A DNA stretch of 56,445 nt, taken from assembly GCA_964458325.1 (NCBI GenBank), contig CAYWIM010000017.1, positions 1 through 56,445 of the forward strand. Direction: 5' to 3'. The notes beneath the pieces were generated by a model. That model did no database searches. It was not told where the DNA came from and saw only the letters and a list, made by a program, of their open reading frames with translations. The position numbers were made by a program, and so were the translations under genes. Of the stretch, positions 9,396 to 18,429 are shown piece by piece. The DNA comes from JAGMXM01 sp964458325. Lineage in GTDB: Bacteria > Verrucomicrobiota > Verrucomicrobiia > Limisphaerales > UBA1319. The stretch's first letter is position 1. Each line of letters starts with the position of its first letter.

Positions 9396-9896
9396 ATGTA
9401 TCGAATCATCGGGGCCGACCATAAGGAGTACGGACCTGTGCCGGCGGAAATGCTCCGCCAATGGATCGAGCAGAACCGCGCCAACGCACAGACTCTCGTC
9501 CAGATCGGTGGCCAAGGCGGCTGGAAACCGCTCGGATCCATCCCCGACTTCGCCGACCTCTTCCCCCCGCCCACGCCCGCGCCGCCCCTCGCCGGATCCA
9601 TCCGCACCGCTCCACCCACCCACTCTCCACCCGCTCCGCCGCGCACCAACAGCCTCGCGATCACCGGCCTGGTCCTCAGCTCGCTCGGGCTCGGATGCTG
9701 CCCCCCGCTCATCTGCAGCCTCGGCCTCATCTTCTCCGTCGTCGCTCTGGTCCAGATCAACAGCAATCCCGCCACCGAAGGCGGCAAAGGCTTCGCCGTC
9801 GCCGGGATCATCATTGCCGTCACCGGGTTCATCTTCTCCGCCCTGCTCACCGCCTCCGGCGTCACCCGGCGCGTCCTCGAGGAGTTCCTCCGATGA
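9396..9896 (+). CDS. GYF_2 / DUF4190 membrane protein
   Basis: Small membrane protein of 166 residues. Seen: an N-terminal GYF_2-type domain (about 1-55; YRIIGADHKEYGPV, a WIEQ helix, GGWKPLGS), a proline-rich linker (56-80), then two hydrophobic segments (about 85-112 and 125-150) of DUF4190 type with a small-residue-rich turn. Such proteins are common in Verrucomicrobiota and Planctomycetota; the biochemical role is unknown. The stop overlaps the start of the following DUF2752 gene (ATGA), so the two are translated together. Confidence 0.8.
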   Translation: MYRIIGADHKEYGPVPAEMLRQWIEQNRANAQTLVQIGGQGGWKPLGSIPDFADLFPPPTPAPPLAGSIRTAPPTHSPPAPPRTNSLAITGLVLSSLGLGCCPPLICSLGLIFSVVALVQINSNPATEGGKGFAVAGIIIAVTGFIFSALLTASGVTRRVLEEFLR

Positions 9897-10417
9897 AACG
9901 CCTCGGCTGGATCGGCTTGGCGCTGATCTTCGCCGCCAGCGGCGCCGCGGCGGTCTGGACGCTCTATCGATTCCCCCCCGCCGATTGGCCGTTCTACCCG
10001 CGCTGCATGTTTCATCAAATCACCGGCTGCCTCTGCCCAGGATGCGGCTCTTTGAGAGCCATTCACCTGCTGCTCCATGGACAGTTCCAGGCCGCCATCC
10101 AGGCCAATGCGCTCCTCCTGGGCTCGCTCTTGGCCATGCCCCTGATCGCCTCCTGGCTCGCATGGCGCGCTCATCCCGCCTTCAACCGGTTCCTGATGCA
10201 GACAGGGAACGGCTTCGGACCGCCTGAACGCGGATCTACAAGCTCAGCCTGCGAATCCTCCCGCAAATCCCGGACCATCCTCAAACCCGATTCATGGTTG
10301 GCCTCGAAACTCCGCCGCCATCCCAACGCGGCGTTATGGTGGTTGACGGCCATCGTGATGGGATTCGGCGTCCTCCGCAATCTGCCCGCCGCTCCGTTCC
10401 GCTGGCTGGCCCCATAA
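9893..10417 (+). CDS. DUF2752 membrane protein
   Basis: 174-residue protein with an N-terminal hydrophobic helix (about 4-23), the DUF2752 core CLCPGCGSLRAIHLLLHGQ with paired cysteines in CPGCG, a second hydrophobic stretch (LLLGSLLAMPLIASWLAW), and a C-terminal helix near the end (LWWLTAIVMGFGVL). Function unknown for the family; the Cys pair suggests metal or redox chemistry, but that is not shown. The start ATG overlaps the previous stop by ATGA, and the gene ends 15 bp before galK. The middle (about 105-140) is polar and unlike the family core. Confidence 0.75.
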   Translation: MKRLGWIGLALIFAASGAAAVWTLYRFPPADWPFYPRCMFHQITGCLCPGCGSLRAIHLLLHGQFQAAIQANALLLGSLLAMPLIASWLAWRAHPAFNRFLMQTGNGFGPPERGSTSSACESSRKSRTILKPDSWLASKLRRHPNAALWWLTAIVMGFGVLRNLPAAPFRWLAP

Positions 10418-10432
10418 TCGATCCTCTTCCCC

Positions 10433-11602
10433 ATGCAGATCACATCCGCTCCCGATTTGTTTCGCCGCCGCTTCGGCCGCGATCCCATCGCCGAATCCAC
10501 CGCCCCCGGCCGGCTCGAGCTGCTCGGCAATCATACCGATTACAACGATGGATTGGTCCTGGCCCTGGCCATCAACCGGCACATCTCGATCGCCGCCGCC
10601 CCCCGCCAGGATCACACCGTCGAGCTGGTCAGCTCCGCGTTCCCCGAAATGGCCCGATTCTCCCTCGATGCCCTCCGCCCCGATCCGGACAACCCCTGGA
10701 CCAGCTACGTCCAAGGCGTCCTCGAGCAGTTGCTGGAACGTAACATCGCCCTCCGCGGATTTCAGGCGGCCATCCATGGCACACTCCCCATCGGCGCGGG
10801 CCTCAGCAGCTCCGCCGCCCTCGAGGTGTCCACCGCCCTGGCCCTTCGCAAGCTCTTCCCCTTTCGCTTGACCCCAGCCCCCTCGAACCCCGACACCGGC
10901 GACGGCCCCGAACGGCTCGCGCTCGCCCGCCTTTGCCAGGCCGCCGAGAACCGCTTCGTCGGCGTCCAGTGCGGCTTGCTCGATCAGATCTCCTCGCTCT
11001 TCGGCAGGGCCGGCCACGCCATCCGAATCGACTGCCGCTCCCTCGCCATCGATCATCTGCCCCTGGCCGATGGGCTCGATGCCGTCGTCTGCCCCTCCGG
11101 CGTCAAGCATGCCCTCGTCGCCGGCGAATACAACGAGCGCCGCCGCCAGTGCGAGGCCGCCGCCCGCATCCTCGGCGTCCCCGCCCTCCGCGACGCAACC
11201 CCTGAATCCGTCGCCGCCGCCCGCCCCGGTCTGGCCCCGCGCGAGTTCGCCTGCGCCATGCACATCGTCGGCGAAAATCGACGGGTCGAACTCGGCTCGA
11301 CCTTCCTCCATTCCGGCGACCTCGTTCGCTTTGGCCAGCTCATGTTCGACAGCCACGAAAGCTCGCGGGTCCATTTCCAAAACAGCTGCCCCGAGCTCGA
11401 CCTGCTCGTTGCTTTGGCCCGCCCCCTGCCCGGTTGCCTCGGCGCCCGCCTGTCCGGCGGCGGCTTCGGCGGAGCCACCATCAACCTGGTCGAACGCGCC
11501 CACACCCCCGCCTTCTGCCAAGCCATCGCCCGGGAATACGAACGCCAGTCCGGCCACCACCTCGAACCGATCGTCTGCCAGGTGGTCGATGGCGCTCGGT
11601 GA
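10433..11602 (+). CDS. galK: Galactokinase
   Basis: Phosphorylates alpha-D-galactose to galactose 1-phosphate in the Leloir pathway. 389 residues, normal length. Seen: the galactokinase signature GRLELLGNHTDYNDG near residue 25, the ATP-binding PIGAGLSSSAALE near 115-127, VGVQCGLLDQ with the catalytic Asp, and the third GHMP motif LSGGGFGGATI near the C-terminus. No galT or galE is adjacent. It lies 15 bp after the DUF2752 gene, so it may share a transcript. A short insert (about 145-160, PAPSNPDTGDGPE) precedes the QAAEN helix. Confidence 0.95.
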   Translation: MQITSAPDLFRRRFGRDPIAESTAPGRLELLGNHTDYNDGLVLALAINRHISIAAAPRQDHTVELVSSAFPEMARFSLDALRPDPDNPWTSYVQGVLEQLLERNIALRGFQAAIHGTLPIGAGLSSSAALEVSTALALRKLFPFRLTPAPSNPDTGDGPERLALARLCQAAENRFVGVQCGLLDQISSLFGRAGHAIRIDCRSLAIDHLPLADGLDAVVCPSGVKHALVAGEYNERRRQCEAAARILGVPALRDATPESVAAARPGLAPREFACAMHIVGENRRVELGSTFLHSGDLVRFGQLMFDSHESSRVHFQNSCPELDLLVALARPLPGCLGARLSGGGFGGATINLVERAHTPAFCQAIAREYERQSGHHLEPIVCQVVDGAR

Positions 11603-11657
11603 TGGCCGCGATCCGTAAGACCGCGTTCATCCCCCAGTAACCGCACCATGAAAAGCG

Positions 11658-11675
11658 AACCCAATTCCGGGTTTT
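11658..11675. terminator. Weak bidirectional hairpin
   Basis: AACCC and GGGTT arms around AATTCC, followed by TT on the plus strand, lie between the convergent galK and xseA genes. The stem is only 5 bp, so this is a weak candidate. Confidence 0.25.
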
Positions 11676-11712
11676 GATCTCCCCCACCTTGTCAACGTCC
11701 ATGCCGGGACCG

Positions 11713-13125
11713 TCACCCCTGCTCCTCTGCCACGCTCCGGATCTCTCCCTTGCTCAATCGTGTCGCCAGCCGCTGCCCGGGCCCGACCTGGTCGGCGCGA
11801 CGGATGATCGCGTTTGTCACCGCATCCCGCGTGATCGAATACCCGCGCGCCAAAACACGTTCGGGCGAAAGCAAATCGAGCCGGATTCGTGCCTGATCCC
11901 AATCGGTCCGCGCCCGGTGAGCCCCATCCTTCGCTTCTCCAACCAGGCGCCGGAGCAGCTCCCGCCACTGCTGGCGCCGATGCGCCAGTATCTGGCTCGG
12001 CCGGCACGCCCGCAGCCGATATCCCCACTCCTGCACCCGCGACCGCCGCTCGCGAAACCCATACCGCATCGCTTGCGCCAATCGCCCCACCAGGTCGTCC
12101 CAACGCTGGTATCGATCGCCCAACGCCCGGCGCGGATGCCGCCGCGCCAGTCGCGCCTGCCACTCCGACCACTGGCTCCGCTCCCGGCCCAGCCGCTGGC
12201 GCGCCAGCACCGCCATCCGCCGCCCCGCCCCCTCGACCCAGGAGCGGCTCGAATGCACTCCCTCGGTGATCAGCTCCGCCGCCGCGCTTGGCGTCGCCGC
12301 CCGCATGTCCGCCACACCGTCGCTGATCGAAAAATCGATCTCGTGCCCCACCGCAGAAACCACAGGAACCGCTGATCCCACGATCGCCCGCGCCACAACC
12401 TCCTCGTTGAAGGCCCACAGATCCTCCAGGCTCCCCCCGCCCCGAGTCACCAGGATCAGATCCAGCCCGCCCCGCGCCGCACCCTCCGCACCCACCGCCC
12501 ACCGGTTCAAAGCCCCGATCGCTGAGGCCACCTCCACCGCCGCCCCTTCGCCCTGCACCCGGCACGCCGCCAGCAGTATCTCCAGAAATGGCTGGCGCCG
12601 CCCGATCACATGCAGCACATCCCGCAACGCCGCCCCCGTCGGCGACGTCACCACCCCGATCCGCCGGCAGAAACGCGGCAGGGGCCGCTTCCGCCCCGCA
12701 TCGAACAATCCCTCCGCCTGCAGCTTCCGTTTCAGCCGCTCGTACGCCGCCTGCAAAGCCCCCCACCCCTGCTCCTCCACCGCCAGCACCCGCAGCTGAT
12801 ACTGCCCCCGCGGCTCATAAACCGTCACTTCCCCGTGCGCCACCACTTTGCGCCCGTCCTGCAGCGACTCCCGCCGAACCGATGTCTCCCCCCGAAATAG
12901 CACGCACGCCAGTTGCGCGCCTGCGTCCTTCAGCGTGAAATAGATGTGCCCCGAGCTCTGCGCCCGCACGTTCGAGACCTCCCCGCTCACCCACACCCGT
13001 CCCACATGCCGCTCGAGCAGCCGCCGGACGTCCCCCGTCAGCTCCGTCACTGTGTAGACCCGGCGGCCCGCCGCCGCCGGGAACAGCTCGCCAAAATCCC
13101 ACGAGGATGTGCTCGAGCGCCCCAT
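11713..13125 (-). CDS. xseA: Exodeoxyribonuclease VII large subunit
   Basis: Large subunit of the single-strand-specific exonuclease VII, acting in mismatch repair and recombination. 470 residues. Seen: N-terminal OB-fold (VYTVTELTGDVRRLLE, VWVSGEVSNVRAQSSGHIYFTLKD), the catalytic core (RRIGVVTSPTGAALRDVLHVI, LILVTRGGGSLEDLWAFNEE, VVSAVGHEIDFSISDGVADMRAATPSAAAE split over the active-site region), and a long helical C-terminal part. The ATG at 13125 is 4 nt past the ymdB stop and gives the normal family N-terminus; an ATG 23 codons upstream lies inside ymdB. No xseB is visible nearby. Confidence 0.95.
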   Translation of the reverse strand: MGRSSTSSWDFGELFPAAAGRRVYTVTELTGDVRRLLERHVGRVWVSGEVSNVRAQSSGHIYFTLKDAGAQLACVLFRGETSVRRESLQDGRKVVAHGEVTVYEPRGQYQLRVLAVEEQGWGALQAAYERLKRKLQAEGLFDAGRKRPLPRFCRRIGVVTSPTGAALRDVLHVIGRRQPFLEILLAACRVQGEGAAVEVASAIGALNRWAVGAEGAARGGLDLILVTRGGGSLEDLWAFNEEVVARAIVGSAVPVVSAVGHEIDFSISDGVADMRAATPSAAAELITEGVHSSRSWVEGAGRRMAVLARQRLGRERSQWSEWQARLARRHPRRALGDRYQRWDDLVGRLAQAMRYGFRERRSRVQEWGYRLRACRPSQILAHRRQQWRELLRRLVGEAKDGAHRARTDWDQARIRLDLLSPERVLARGYSITRDAVTNAIIRRADQVGPGQRLATRLSKGEIRSVAEEQG

Positions 13126-13129
13126 GCCC

Positions 13130-13915
13130 TCACCCGCCCCACGGCTCCGACACCCGCTGGATCGACCGCGCGCGCCCCGTCGCCTCGTCCACATCGATCA
13201 GCGCGCCCTGCAGATGCACGCGCCCGCGCGCCACCTCGAACCGCCGCGGCATCCCCGTCAGGAACCGCTCGATCACCGGAGCCGCCTCCCGCCCAATCAC
13301 CCCGTCGTGCGGCCCCGTAAAACCCGCGTCGCATAAAAAGGCTGTCCCGCCCGGCATCACCTGCTCGTCCGCCGTCTGCACATGGGTGTGCGTCCCGATC
13401 ACCGCGCTCACCTGCCCGTCCAGCCAGCGCGCCAGCGCGATCTTCTCCGAGGTCGCCTCCGCGTGGAAATCCACCAGAATCGTCGCGGTGTAGGAACGCG
13501 CCCGCGCCACTTCATCCCTTGCCGCTCGAAAGGGATCGTCCAGCGCCGGCATGAAAACCCGGCCCTGCAGGTTGATCACCGCCAACACAGCCGATCTCTC
13601 CGATGGCCAGACCACCGCCCCCTGTCCCGGCGTCCCCGCCGGATAGTTCGCCGGACGCAGCAGCCGCGGCTCCTCCGGCAGCAGCTGCACCGCCTCCTTC
13701 TGATCCCAGATGTGGTCGCCCGTCGTGATGATGTCCACCCCGCCCGCAAACAGCTCCCGCGCCGTGTTCCGCGTGATCCCCGAACCCCCCGCCGCATTCT
13801 CCCCGTTCGCCACCACCACATCCACTCCCATCCGCGACCGCAGCTTCGCCACGAGCCCCGCCACCGCCCGCCGGCCCGGCTCTCCCACCACGTCGCCGAT
13901 AAATAGGATCTTCAC
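13130..13915 (-). CDS. ymdB: YmdB-type metallophosphodiesterase
   Basis: Dimetal phosphodiesterase of the TIGR00282/YmdB family, which acts on 2',3'-cyclic nucleotides and in Bacillus influences biofilm decisions. Seen: KILFIGDVVGEPGRRA, VVANGENAAGGSG, TTGDHIWDQKE, VDFHAEATSEK and GTHTHVQTADE, which carry the Asp, Asn and His metal ligands. The GTG at 13915 gives the standard 261-residue length, beginning directly at the KILFIGD strand; the ATG at 14026 would add 37 residues with no family match. Next gene xseA starts 4 nt downstream, so they form an operon. Confidence 0.9.
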   Translation of the reverse strand: MKILFIGDVVGEPGRRAVAGLVAKLRSRMGVDVVVANGENAAGGSGITRNTARELFAGGVDIITTGDHIWDQKEAVQLLPEEPRLLRPANYPAGTPGQGAVVWPSERSAVLAVINLQGRVFMPALDDPFRAARDEVARARSYTATILVDFHAEATSEKIALARWLDGQVSAVIGTHTHVQTADEQVMPGGTAFLCDAGFTGPHDGVIGREAAPVIERFLTGMPRRFEVARGRVHLQGALIDVDEATGRARSIQRVSEPWGG

Positions 13916-14041
13916 CCGTTGGATAAAAGCACACCGACCCGCCAGCCCACCCCCTCCGATGCGCGCCTGGGCGGACCATCGATCTTCATCCCCGCTACCG
14001 TAGTCCCTCCCGAAAATACCGCGCAAGCAAAACCGGCCCCT

Positions 14042-15019
14042 CTACGCCCCAAACACCCGCCGGATCGCCTCCTCGATCGGTATCTCCTCGATGTCGATGT
14101 CCCGCACCGGCAGGCCATCCAGCAATGCCTTGCATACCTCGATCACCCGGTCCCGCCTCACCCGCAGCCGCACCCGCGCCGGCCCCGCCTCGATCACCTC
14201 CCCGTATCCCTCGAGCCCCGCCAATCCCCCCGCGCCTTCCGTCCCCAAATGAATCGTCACCAGCTTGTCATCCGCAAACCGGTCGATCACTTCGCTCAGC
14301 AGCCCGTCAAACGACACCGCGCCGTGGTTGATGATAATCACCCGCCGGCACAGCTCCTCGATGTCCGCCATGTAATGGCTCGTCAGCAATACCGTCGTCC
14401 CGTGCTCCCGGTTGTGCCGGCGAAGAAACGACCGGATCTTGTGCTGCGATACCACGTCCAAACCGATCGTCGGCTCGTCCAGAAACAGCACCCGCGGCTG
14501 GTGCAGCAGCGCCGCAATCAGCTCGAACTTCATCCGCTCCCCCAGCGACAGCTCGCGCACCATCACATCGAGCTGATCCTCCACCCCCAGCAGCACCGTC
14601 AGCTCCTCGACCGTCGCCCGAAATCGGTCGCGCGGGATCTCGTAAATGGTCCGGTTCAGCTCGAGCGATTCGCGGGCCGGCAGGTCCCACCACATCTGGT
14701 TCTTCTGGCCCAGCACCAGCGCGAATTGCCGCCGATACGACTCCCGGCGCTCCCAGGGCACGTGCCCCAGCACCCGCGCCCCCCCCGTGCTCGGATGCAG
14801 CAGGCCCGCCAGCATCTTCAGCGTCGTCGTCTTGCCCGCGCCGTTCGGCCCCAGAAATCCCACCAGCTCCCCCTCCTCCACCGTGAAGCTCACCTCGCGA
14901 ACCGCCCATACCGCCTCGTAACGGCGGCGCCCCAGCCCCCGCACCGCCCCCCAAAAGCCCGGCTGCTTCTTGTAGGTGCGAAACACCCTCCCCAGTCGCT
15001 CGACTTCGATCGCCGCCAT
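14042..15019 (-). CDS. ABC transporter ATP-binding protein (ABC-2 export type)
   Basis: ATPase subunit of a NatA/YhaQ-like exporter. 325 residues. Seen: Walker A GPNGAGKT at 57-64, the Q-loop region GQKNQMWWDLP, signature LSLGERMK, Walker B VLFLDEPTIGLD, switch His in LLTSHYM, and an extended C-terminal domain (about 245-325). It resembles COG4586-type ATPases, which normally work with ABC-2 membrane subunits encoded next to them; none is present here, so the partner must lie elsewhere. It lies 25 bp downstream of dnaA and about 130 bp upstream of ymdB. Confidence 0.88.
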   Translation of the reverse strand: MAAIEVERLGRVFRTYKKQPGFWGAVRGLGRRRYEAVWAVREVSFTVEEGELVGFLGPNGAGKTTTLKMLAGLLHPSTGGARVLGHVPWERRESYRRQFALVLGQKNQMWWDLPARESLELNRTIYEIPRDRFRATVEELTVLLGVEDQLDVMVRELSLGERMKFELIAALLHQPRVLFLDEPTIGLDVVSQHKIRSFLRRHNREHGTTVLLTSHYMADIEELCRRVIIINHGAVSFDGLLSEVIDRFADDKLVTIHLGTEGAGGLAGLEGYGEVIEAGPARVRLRVRRDRVIEVCKALLDGLPVRDIDIEEIPIEEAIRRVFGA

Positions 15020-15044
15020 GCCCGCTTGGGTTCGCTCCCCTTCC

Positions 15045-16406
15045 CTATCGCAGGAGCTGCTTCTCCAGATACTGCACCACTTGGCGCACGTTGGCGTCCA
15101 CCTCCATCCGGTCCTTCACCAGCCGACACGCATGCAGCACCGTCCCGTGATCCCGCCCCCCGAACGCCTCCCCAATCACGCTCAGCGAGCTCTCTGTCAT
15201 CTGCCGCGCCAGATACATCGCGATCTGACGCGGAAAAGCGATGTTCTCCGGCCGGCGCTTGCTCGTCATGTCCGCCAGCCGAATGTCAAAATGCTCCGCC
15301 ACACGCTTCTGGATCATCTCGATGTTGATCGTCTGCCGCCCCTCCTCGTGCAGCACCTCCCGCAGCAGATTCTCCACCAGATCCATGTCCGCCGCCTTGC
15401 CGGTCAGGCTCACATACGATGCCACCCGGATCAATGCCCCCTCCAGCCGCCGCACGTTTGTCCGTATCCGCCCCGCCAGAAACTGCACCACATCCTCCGG
15501 AATCGGCACCCCCAAAAAGCCCGCCTTCTTCCGCAGGATCGCCACCCGCGTCTCCACGTCCGGCGGCTGCAGATCCGTCGTCAGCCCCCACTCGAATCGC
15601 GACACCAGCCGCTGCTCCAGATTCTGGATCTCGCTCACCGGCCGGTCGCAGCTCAGCACGATCTGCTTGTGCGATTCGTGCAGCGCGTTGAACGTGTGGA
15701 AAAACTCCTCCTGGATCCGCTCTTTCCCCGCCAGAAATTGCACGTCGTCGATCAGCAGGACGTCCGTCTGACGATACTTCTTCCGGAACCGCATCACCTG
15801 GTTGTTCTGCAGGGCGTCGATGTACTCGTTGGTGAATTTCTCGGACGAAACATACGCGATCCGCGCCCCCTTCTTGTGATGGGCCACATACTGCCCGATC
15901 GCGTTCAACAGATGCGTCTTCCCCAGCCCCGTCCCCCCATACACGAACAGCGGGTTGTAGGCCTTGCCCGGCGATTGCGCCACCGCCACCGCCGCCGCAT
16001 GCGCAAAATGATTGCTGCTCCCCACCACGAACGTCTCGAAGGTGTACTTCGGGTTCAACAGCAGATCCGCCTCCACCGCCCGCCGCTCCGCCTCCCCGTT
16101 GGGCGGACGCACGTGCGCCCGCTTCACCTCCCCAGGCTCCGGCTCCACCCGCGGCCCGTCCGCTACCTCGAATAGCACCCTCAATGCCTGCCCCGTCGCA
16201 TCCATCAATACATCCCGGATCAGACTCAGATAGTTCTCTTTGAGCCAAACCCCGCAAAAATCATTCGCCACCTCCAGGGTGATGGAGTTCTCGTCCGAAT
16301 GCCGCGCCCGAATCGGCGCAAACCATAGCCGGTAAATCTCCGGATTCACCATCGAACGCAACAACTCCAGTGCCCTGGCCCATACCTTCTCGGCCGAAGC
16401 GTGCAT
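15045..16406 (-). CDS. dnaA: Chromosomal replication initiator protein DnaA
   Basis: AAA+ initiator that binds oriC and opens the duplex. 453 residues. Seen: N-terminal helicase-loading domain I (1-75), a short linker, domain III with Walker A GGTGLGKT at 157-164, Walker B VLLIDDVQFL, sensor II RTNVRRLEGAL, and domain IV ending with the DnaA-box-binding signature FGGRDHGTVLHA. The gene is not followed by dnaN or recF as in many bacteria: an ABC ATPase follows, and the PII gene lies upstream. The intergenic region upstream (16407-16779) is AT-rich and has DnaA-box-like sites. Confidence 0.98.
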   Translation of the reverse strand: MHASAEKVWARALELLRSMVNPEIYRLWFAPIRARHSDENSITLEVANDFCGVWLKENYLSLIRDVLMDATGQALRVLFEVADGPRVEPEPGEVKRAHVRPPNGEAERRAVEADLLLNPKYTFETFVVGSSNHFAHAAAVAVAQSPGKAYNPLFVYGGTGLGKTHLLNAIGQYVAHHKKGARIAYVSSEKFTNEYIDALQNNQVMRFRKKYRQTDVLLIDDVQFLAGKERIQEEFFHTFNALHESHKQIVLSCDRPVSEIQNLEQRLVSRFEWGLTTDLQPPDVETRVAILRKKAGFLGVPIPEDVVQFLAGRIRTNVRRLEGALIRVASYVSLTGKAADMDLVENLLREVLHEEGRQTINIEMIQKRVAEHFDIRLADMTSKRRPENIAFPRQIAMYLARQMTESSLSVIGEAFGGRDHGTVLHACRLVKDRMEVDANVRQVVQYLEKQLLR

Positions 16407-16435
16407 GTCCTGCCTGTCCCCGCTGCCACCGCGTT

Positions 16436-16444
16436 TTATTCACC
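16436..16444 (+). promoter_or_regulatory. DnaA-box-like site
   Basis: TTATTCACC, one mismatch from TTATNCACA, 30 bp upstream of the dnaA start; could serve origin function or dnaA autoregulation. Confidence 0.4.
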
Positions 16445-16728
16445 TGCCGGTACCGCCGAAATGTAACAGCCCGTTCAACAATCGTTTACAATCCTTATCC
16501 CGCGGCTCGCCCCGCTCCCCACCGCTGCAAGTGGGCCGGCAACGCAAGCATTAAGTCGGACCGCTGGATTCATAAAGCCTTACTAATCAAATTATTACAA
16601 TGATAAATTGCGCCCGCCAGAACAAATTGCCGCCCCGCTCTCGTCTCGCCACCATCGGATCGCTGGCTCAGGTCGGGCCGATGTTCTATGCAAATTCCAC
16701 CCCTCTGGCCAGGAGAACATATTAACTC

Positions 16729-16748
16729 TTATTCACGGATTATTCACC
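16729..16748 (+). promoter_or_regulatory. Tandem DnaA-box-like sites
   Basis: TTATTCACG (16729-16737) and TTATTCACC (16740-16748), same orientation, 11 bp apart start to start, near the 3' end of glnB. Helical spacing supports cooperative DnaA binding. Confidence 0.42.
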
Positions 16749-16779
16749 GAGCCTGCCCCCCCCGCTCCGCGGCCCAGAT

Positions 16780-17118
16780 CTAGACCGCCTGCTCCCCCGT
16801 CTCACCCGTCCGAATCCGATACGCATTGTCCACCGGACTCACGAACACTTTCCCGTCCCCGATCTTCCCCGTCTTTGCCGATTGCGTGATCGCCGCCACC
16901 ACCTGCGGCACCATCGCGTCGGCCAGCACGATCTCCACCTTGATCTTCGGAAGAAAATCCACCGTGTATTCGCTGCCCCGGTAGATCTCGGTGTGCCCCT
17001 TCTGCCGCCCAAATCCCTTGACCTCGCACACCGTCATCCCTTCCACGCCGATGCTCGCCAGCGCTTCCTTCACATCCTCCAGCTTGAACGGCTTGATGAT
17101 GGCCTCAATCTTTTTCAT
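16780..17118 (-). CDS. glnB: Nitrogen regulatory PII protein
   Basis: Trimeric signal protein sensing 2-oxoglutarate, ATP/ADP and nitrogen status. 112 residues from the ATG at 17118, the standard PII length; an upstream in-frame extension of 21 residues is not conserved. Seen: MKKIEAIIKPFKLEDVKEAL, T-loop GRQKGHTEIYRGSEYTVDF with the modifiable Tyr51, and C-terminal GKIGDGKVFVSPVDNAYRIRTGE. No amtB or glnA is adjacent, so whether it is GlnB or GlnK in role cannot be decided. Confidence 0.95.
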   Translation of the reverse strand: MKKIEAIIKPFKLEDVKEALASIGVEGMTVCEVKGFGRQKGHTEIYRGSEYTVDFLPKIKVEIVLADAMVPQVVAAITQSAKTGKIGDGKVFVSPVDNAYRIRTGETGEQAV

Positions 17119-17235
17119 GCGTTCGCTCTCGCCATGTTCTGCCCAATTTAGTACCCTCCGCGCCAATCCTGTAAACAGCAAAGTCGGCCCCTATGCATCG
17201 ACGGCTCTCCTCGATCCCCCGCCCGCCACCCTCAG

Positions 17236-18429
17236 TCACCCCCCATATCGCCCGTATTCCCGCAGCGCCTCCCACATCGCCACGATGTTCTCCGGCGGCA
17301 CGTCCGCCTGAATGTTGTGAACCGTCGCGAAGATGAAGCCGCCCCCGGGCGCCAGATCGTCCACCCTCCGCCGCACCTCGTCCCGCACCTCCGCCGGCGT
17401 CCCTCGCGGCAGCACGCGCTGCGTGTCCACCCCTCCCCCGTAAAACGTCAGCTCCTTCCCAAACCGCCGCTTCAGCTCCCGCGTCTCCATCCCCCGCGCG
17501 CTCACCTGCACCGGATTCAATATGTCGATCCCTGCCTCGATCAAATCCGGTATCAGCTCGGCCACCGCCCCGCAGGAGTGGAAAAAGATCCGCACCGGCG
17601 CCGCCGCGCAGCGGCGGATGTGCGCGAACAGACGCGCATGACGCGGCTTCAGAAACCGCCGATACAGCTCCGGCGCCACCAGCAGCCGGTCCTGGCTGGC
17701 CAGGTCGTCCGCCTCCGACACGATCATCACGTTCGAACCCACCACCCTCAGCGCCCGCTCCCAATACTTCATCTTGATCTCGCAGATGATGTCCAGCAGC
17801 GCCTCCGCCAGGGCCGGCTGCCTCAGCAGGTCGCAGTAGAAGTTCTCGAACCCCCGCATCCACAGCGCCACCTCGAAGATCCCGGGCGCGTTGCGGCCCA
17901 GCACGTAGGCCGCCTGCCGCCCGTTCATCACTGCGTCTGCCGCCTCCGCCATCCCCTCGAAACGCCCCGGATCCAATGGGTCCGGGAACCGATGCTTCGC
18001 CAGATCCGCCGCCGACTCGACCCCCGCCAGCGGATGCGCCCGCATGTCGAAGTAAAAACCCCCTTCCTGCGGCTTCCACCACTCGATCCCCCACTCGTCC
18101 CGAATCTTGTCGTAGCCCCCCTCGCTCCACCGCGGCATCGAATACCCTCGCGGCTTGCGCGGGCTCACCCCATACACGTCCACCTCCAGCCGCTGCTTCA
18201 CATCCTCCTCCACCCGCCCCAGTTGCTGATGCAGATCCTCGATCTCCACCTCGCCCGCCGCCAGCCCCAGATGCCGGCGCAAGCGCCCGTATGCCCGCTC
18301 GTGAATCCCCGTCAGAATCGTCCCCCCCAAATCGTAGGGCACCCGGTCCGCTTCCCGGTGGCTCAATGCCGCCTCCACTCGACGGCGCCGGCTCCAGCCC
18401 GCCTTCGCTTCGCTCTCGTTCCCACTCAT
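17236..18429 (-). CDS. Uroporphyrinogen decarboxylase-family protein
   Basis: 397 residues. Members of this superfamily are haem-pathway decarboxylases or corrinoid-dependent methyltransferases. Seen: RRVEAALSHREADRVPYDLGGT, an insertion-rich middle, and FFHSCGAVAELIPDLIEAG with the HxCG motif typical of the methyltransferase-like branch (MtaA/CmuA relatives) rather than true HemE; later ILNPVQVSARGM, FYGGGVDTQ and GGGFIFATVHNIQADVPPENI. So it is probably not haem biosynthesis; methyl-group or one-carbon transfer is possible, though no corrinoid protein is adjacent. The ATG at 18429 overlaps the TGA of the upstream regulator gene (ATGA), which shows coupled translation. Confidence 0.85.
   Translation of the reverse strand: MSGNESEAKAGWSRRRRVEAALSHREADRVPYDLGGTILTGIHERAYGRLRRHLGLAAGEVEIEDLHQQLGRVEEDVKQRLEVDVYGVSPRKPRGYSMPRWSEGGYDKIRDEWGIEWWKPQEGGFYFDMRAHPLAGVESAADLAKHRFPDPLDPGRFEGMAEAADAVMNGRQAAYVLGRNAPGIFEVALWMRGFENFYCDLLRQPALAEALLDIICEIKMKYWERALRVVGSNVMIVSEADDLASQDRLLVAPELYRRFLKPRHARLFAHIRRCAAAPVRIFFHSCGAVAELIPDLIEAGIDILNPVQVSARGMETRELKRRFGKELTFYGGGVDTQRVLPRGTPAEVRDEVRRRVDDLAPGGGFIFATVHNIQADVPPENIVAMWEALREYGRYGG

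Larger units (their letters stand above)
16407..16779. other. Candidate replication origin (oriC)
   Basis: 373-bp gap without a gene between dnaA and glnB, clearly more AT-rich than the rest. It holds an AT-rich core at 16567-16610 (TACTAATCAAATTATTACAA within it), a near-consensus DnaA box TTATTCACC at 16436-16444, and two tandem boxes at 16729-16748. The usual consensus is TTATNCACA, so each has one mismatch at the last base. Inference: DnaA boxes plus AT-rich unwinding element next to dnaA fit an origin. Confidence 0.5.

Noticed and set aside
14042..15019. Complete ABC transporter near dnaA
   Set aside because: No membrane subunit gene lies on either side.
16407..16779. Small genes in the AT-rich dnaA-glnB gap
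   Set aside because: Short frames only, no start signal, and AT-rich DnaA-box content fits an origin better.
17236..18429. Haem pathway uroporphyrinogen decarboxylase (HemE)
   Set aside because: The HSCG motif and low similarity to the HemE start point to the methyltransferase-like branch.
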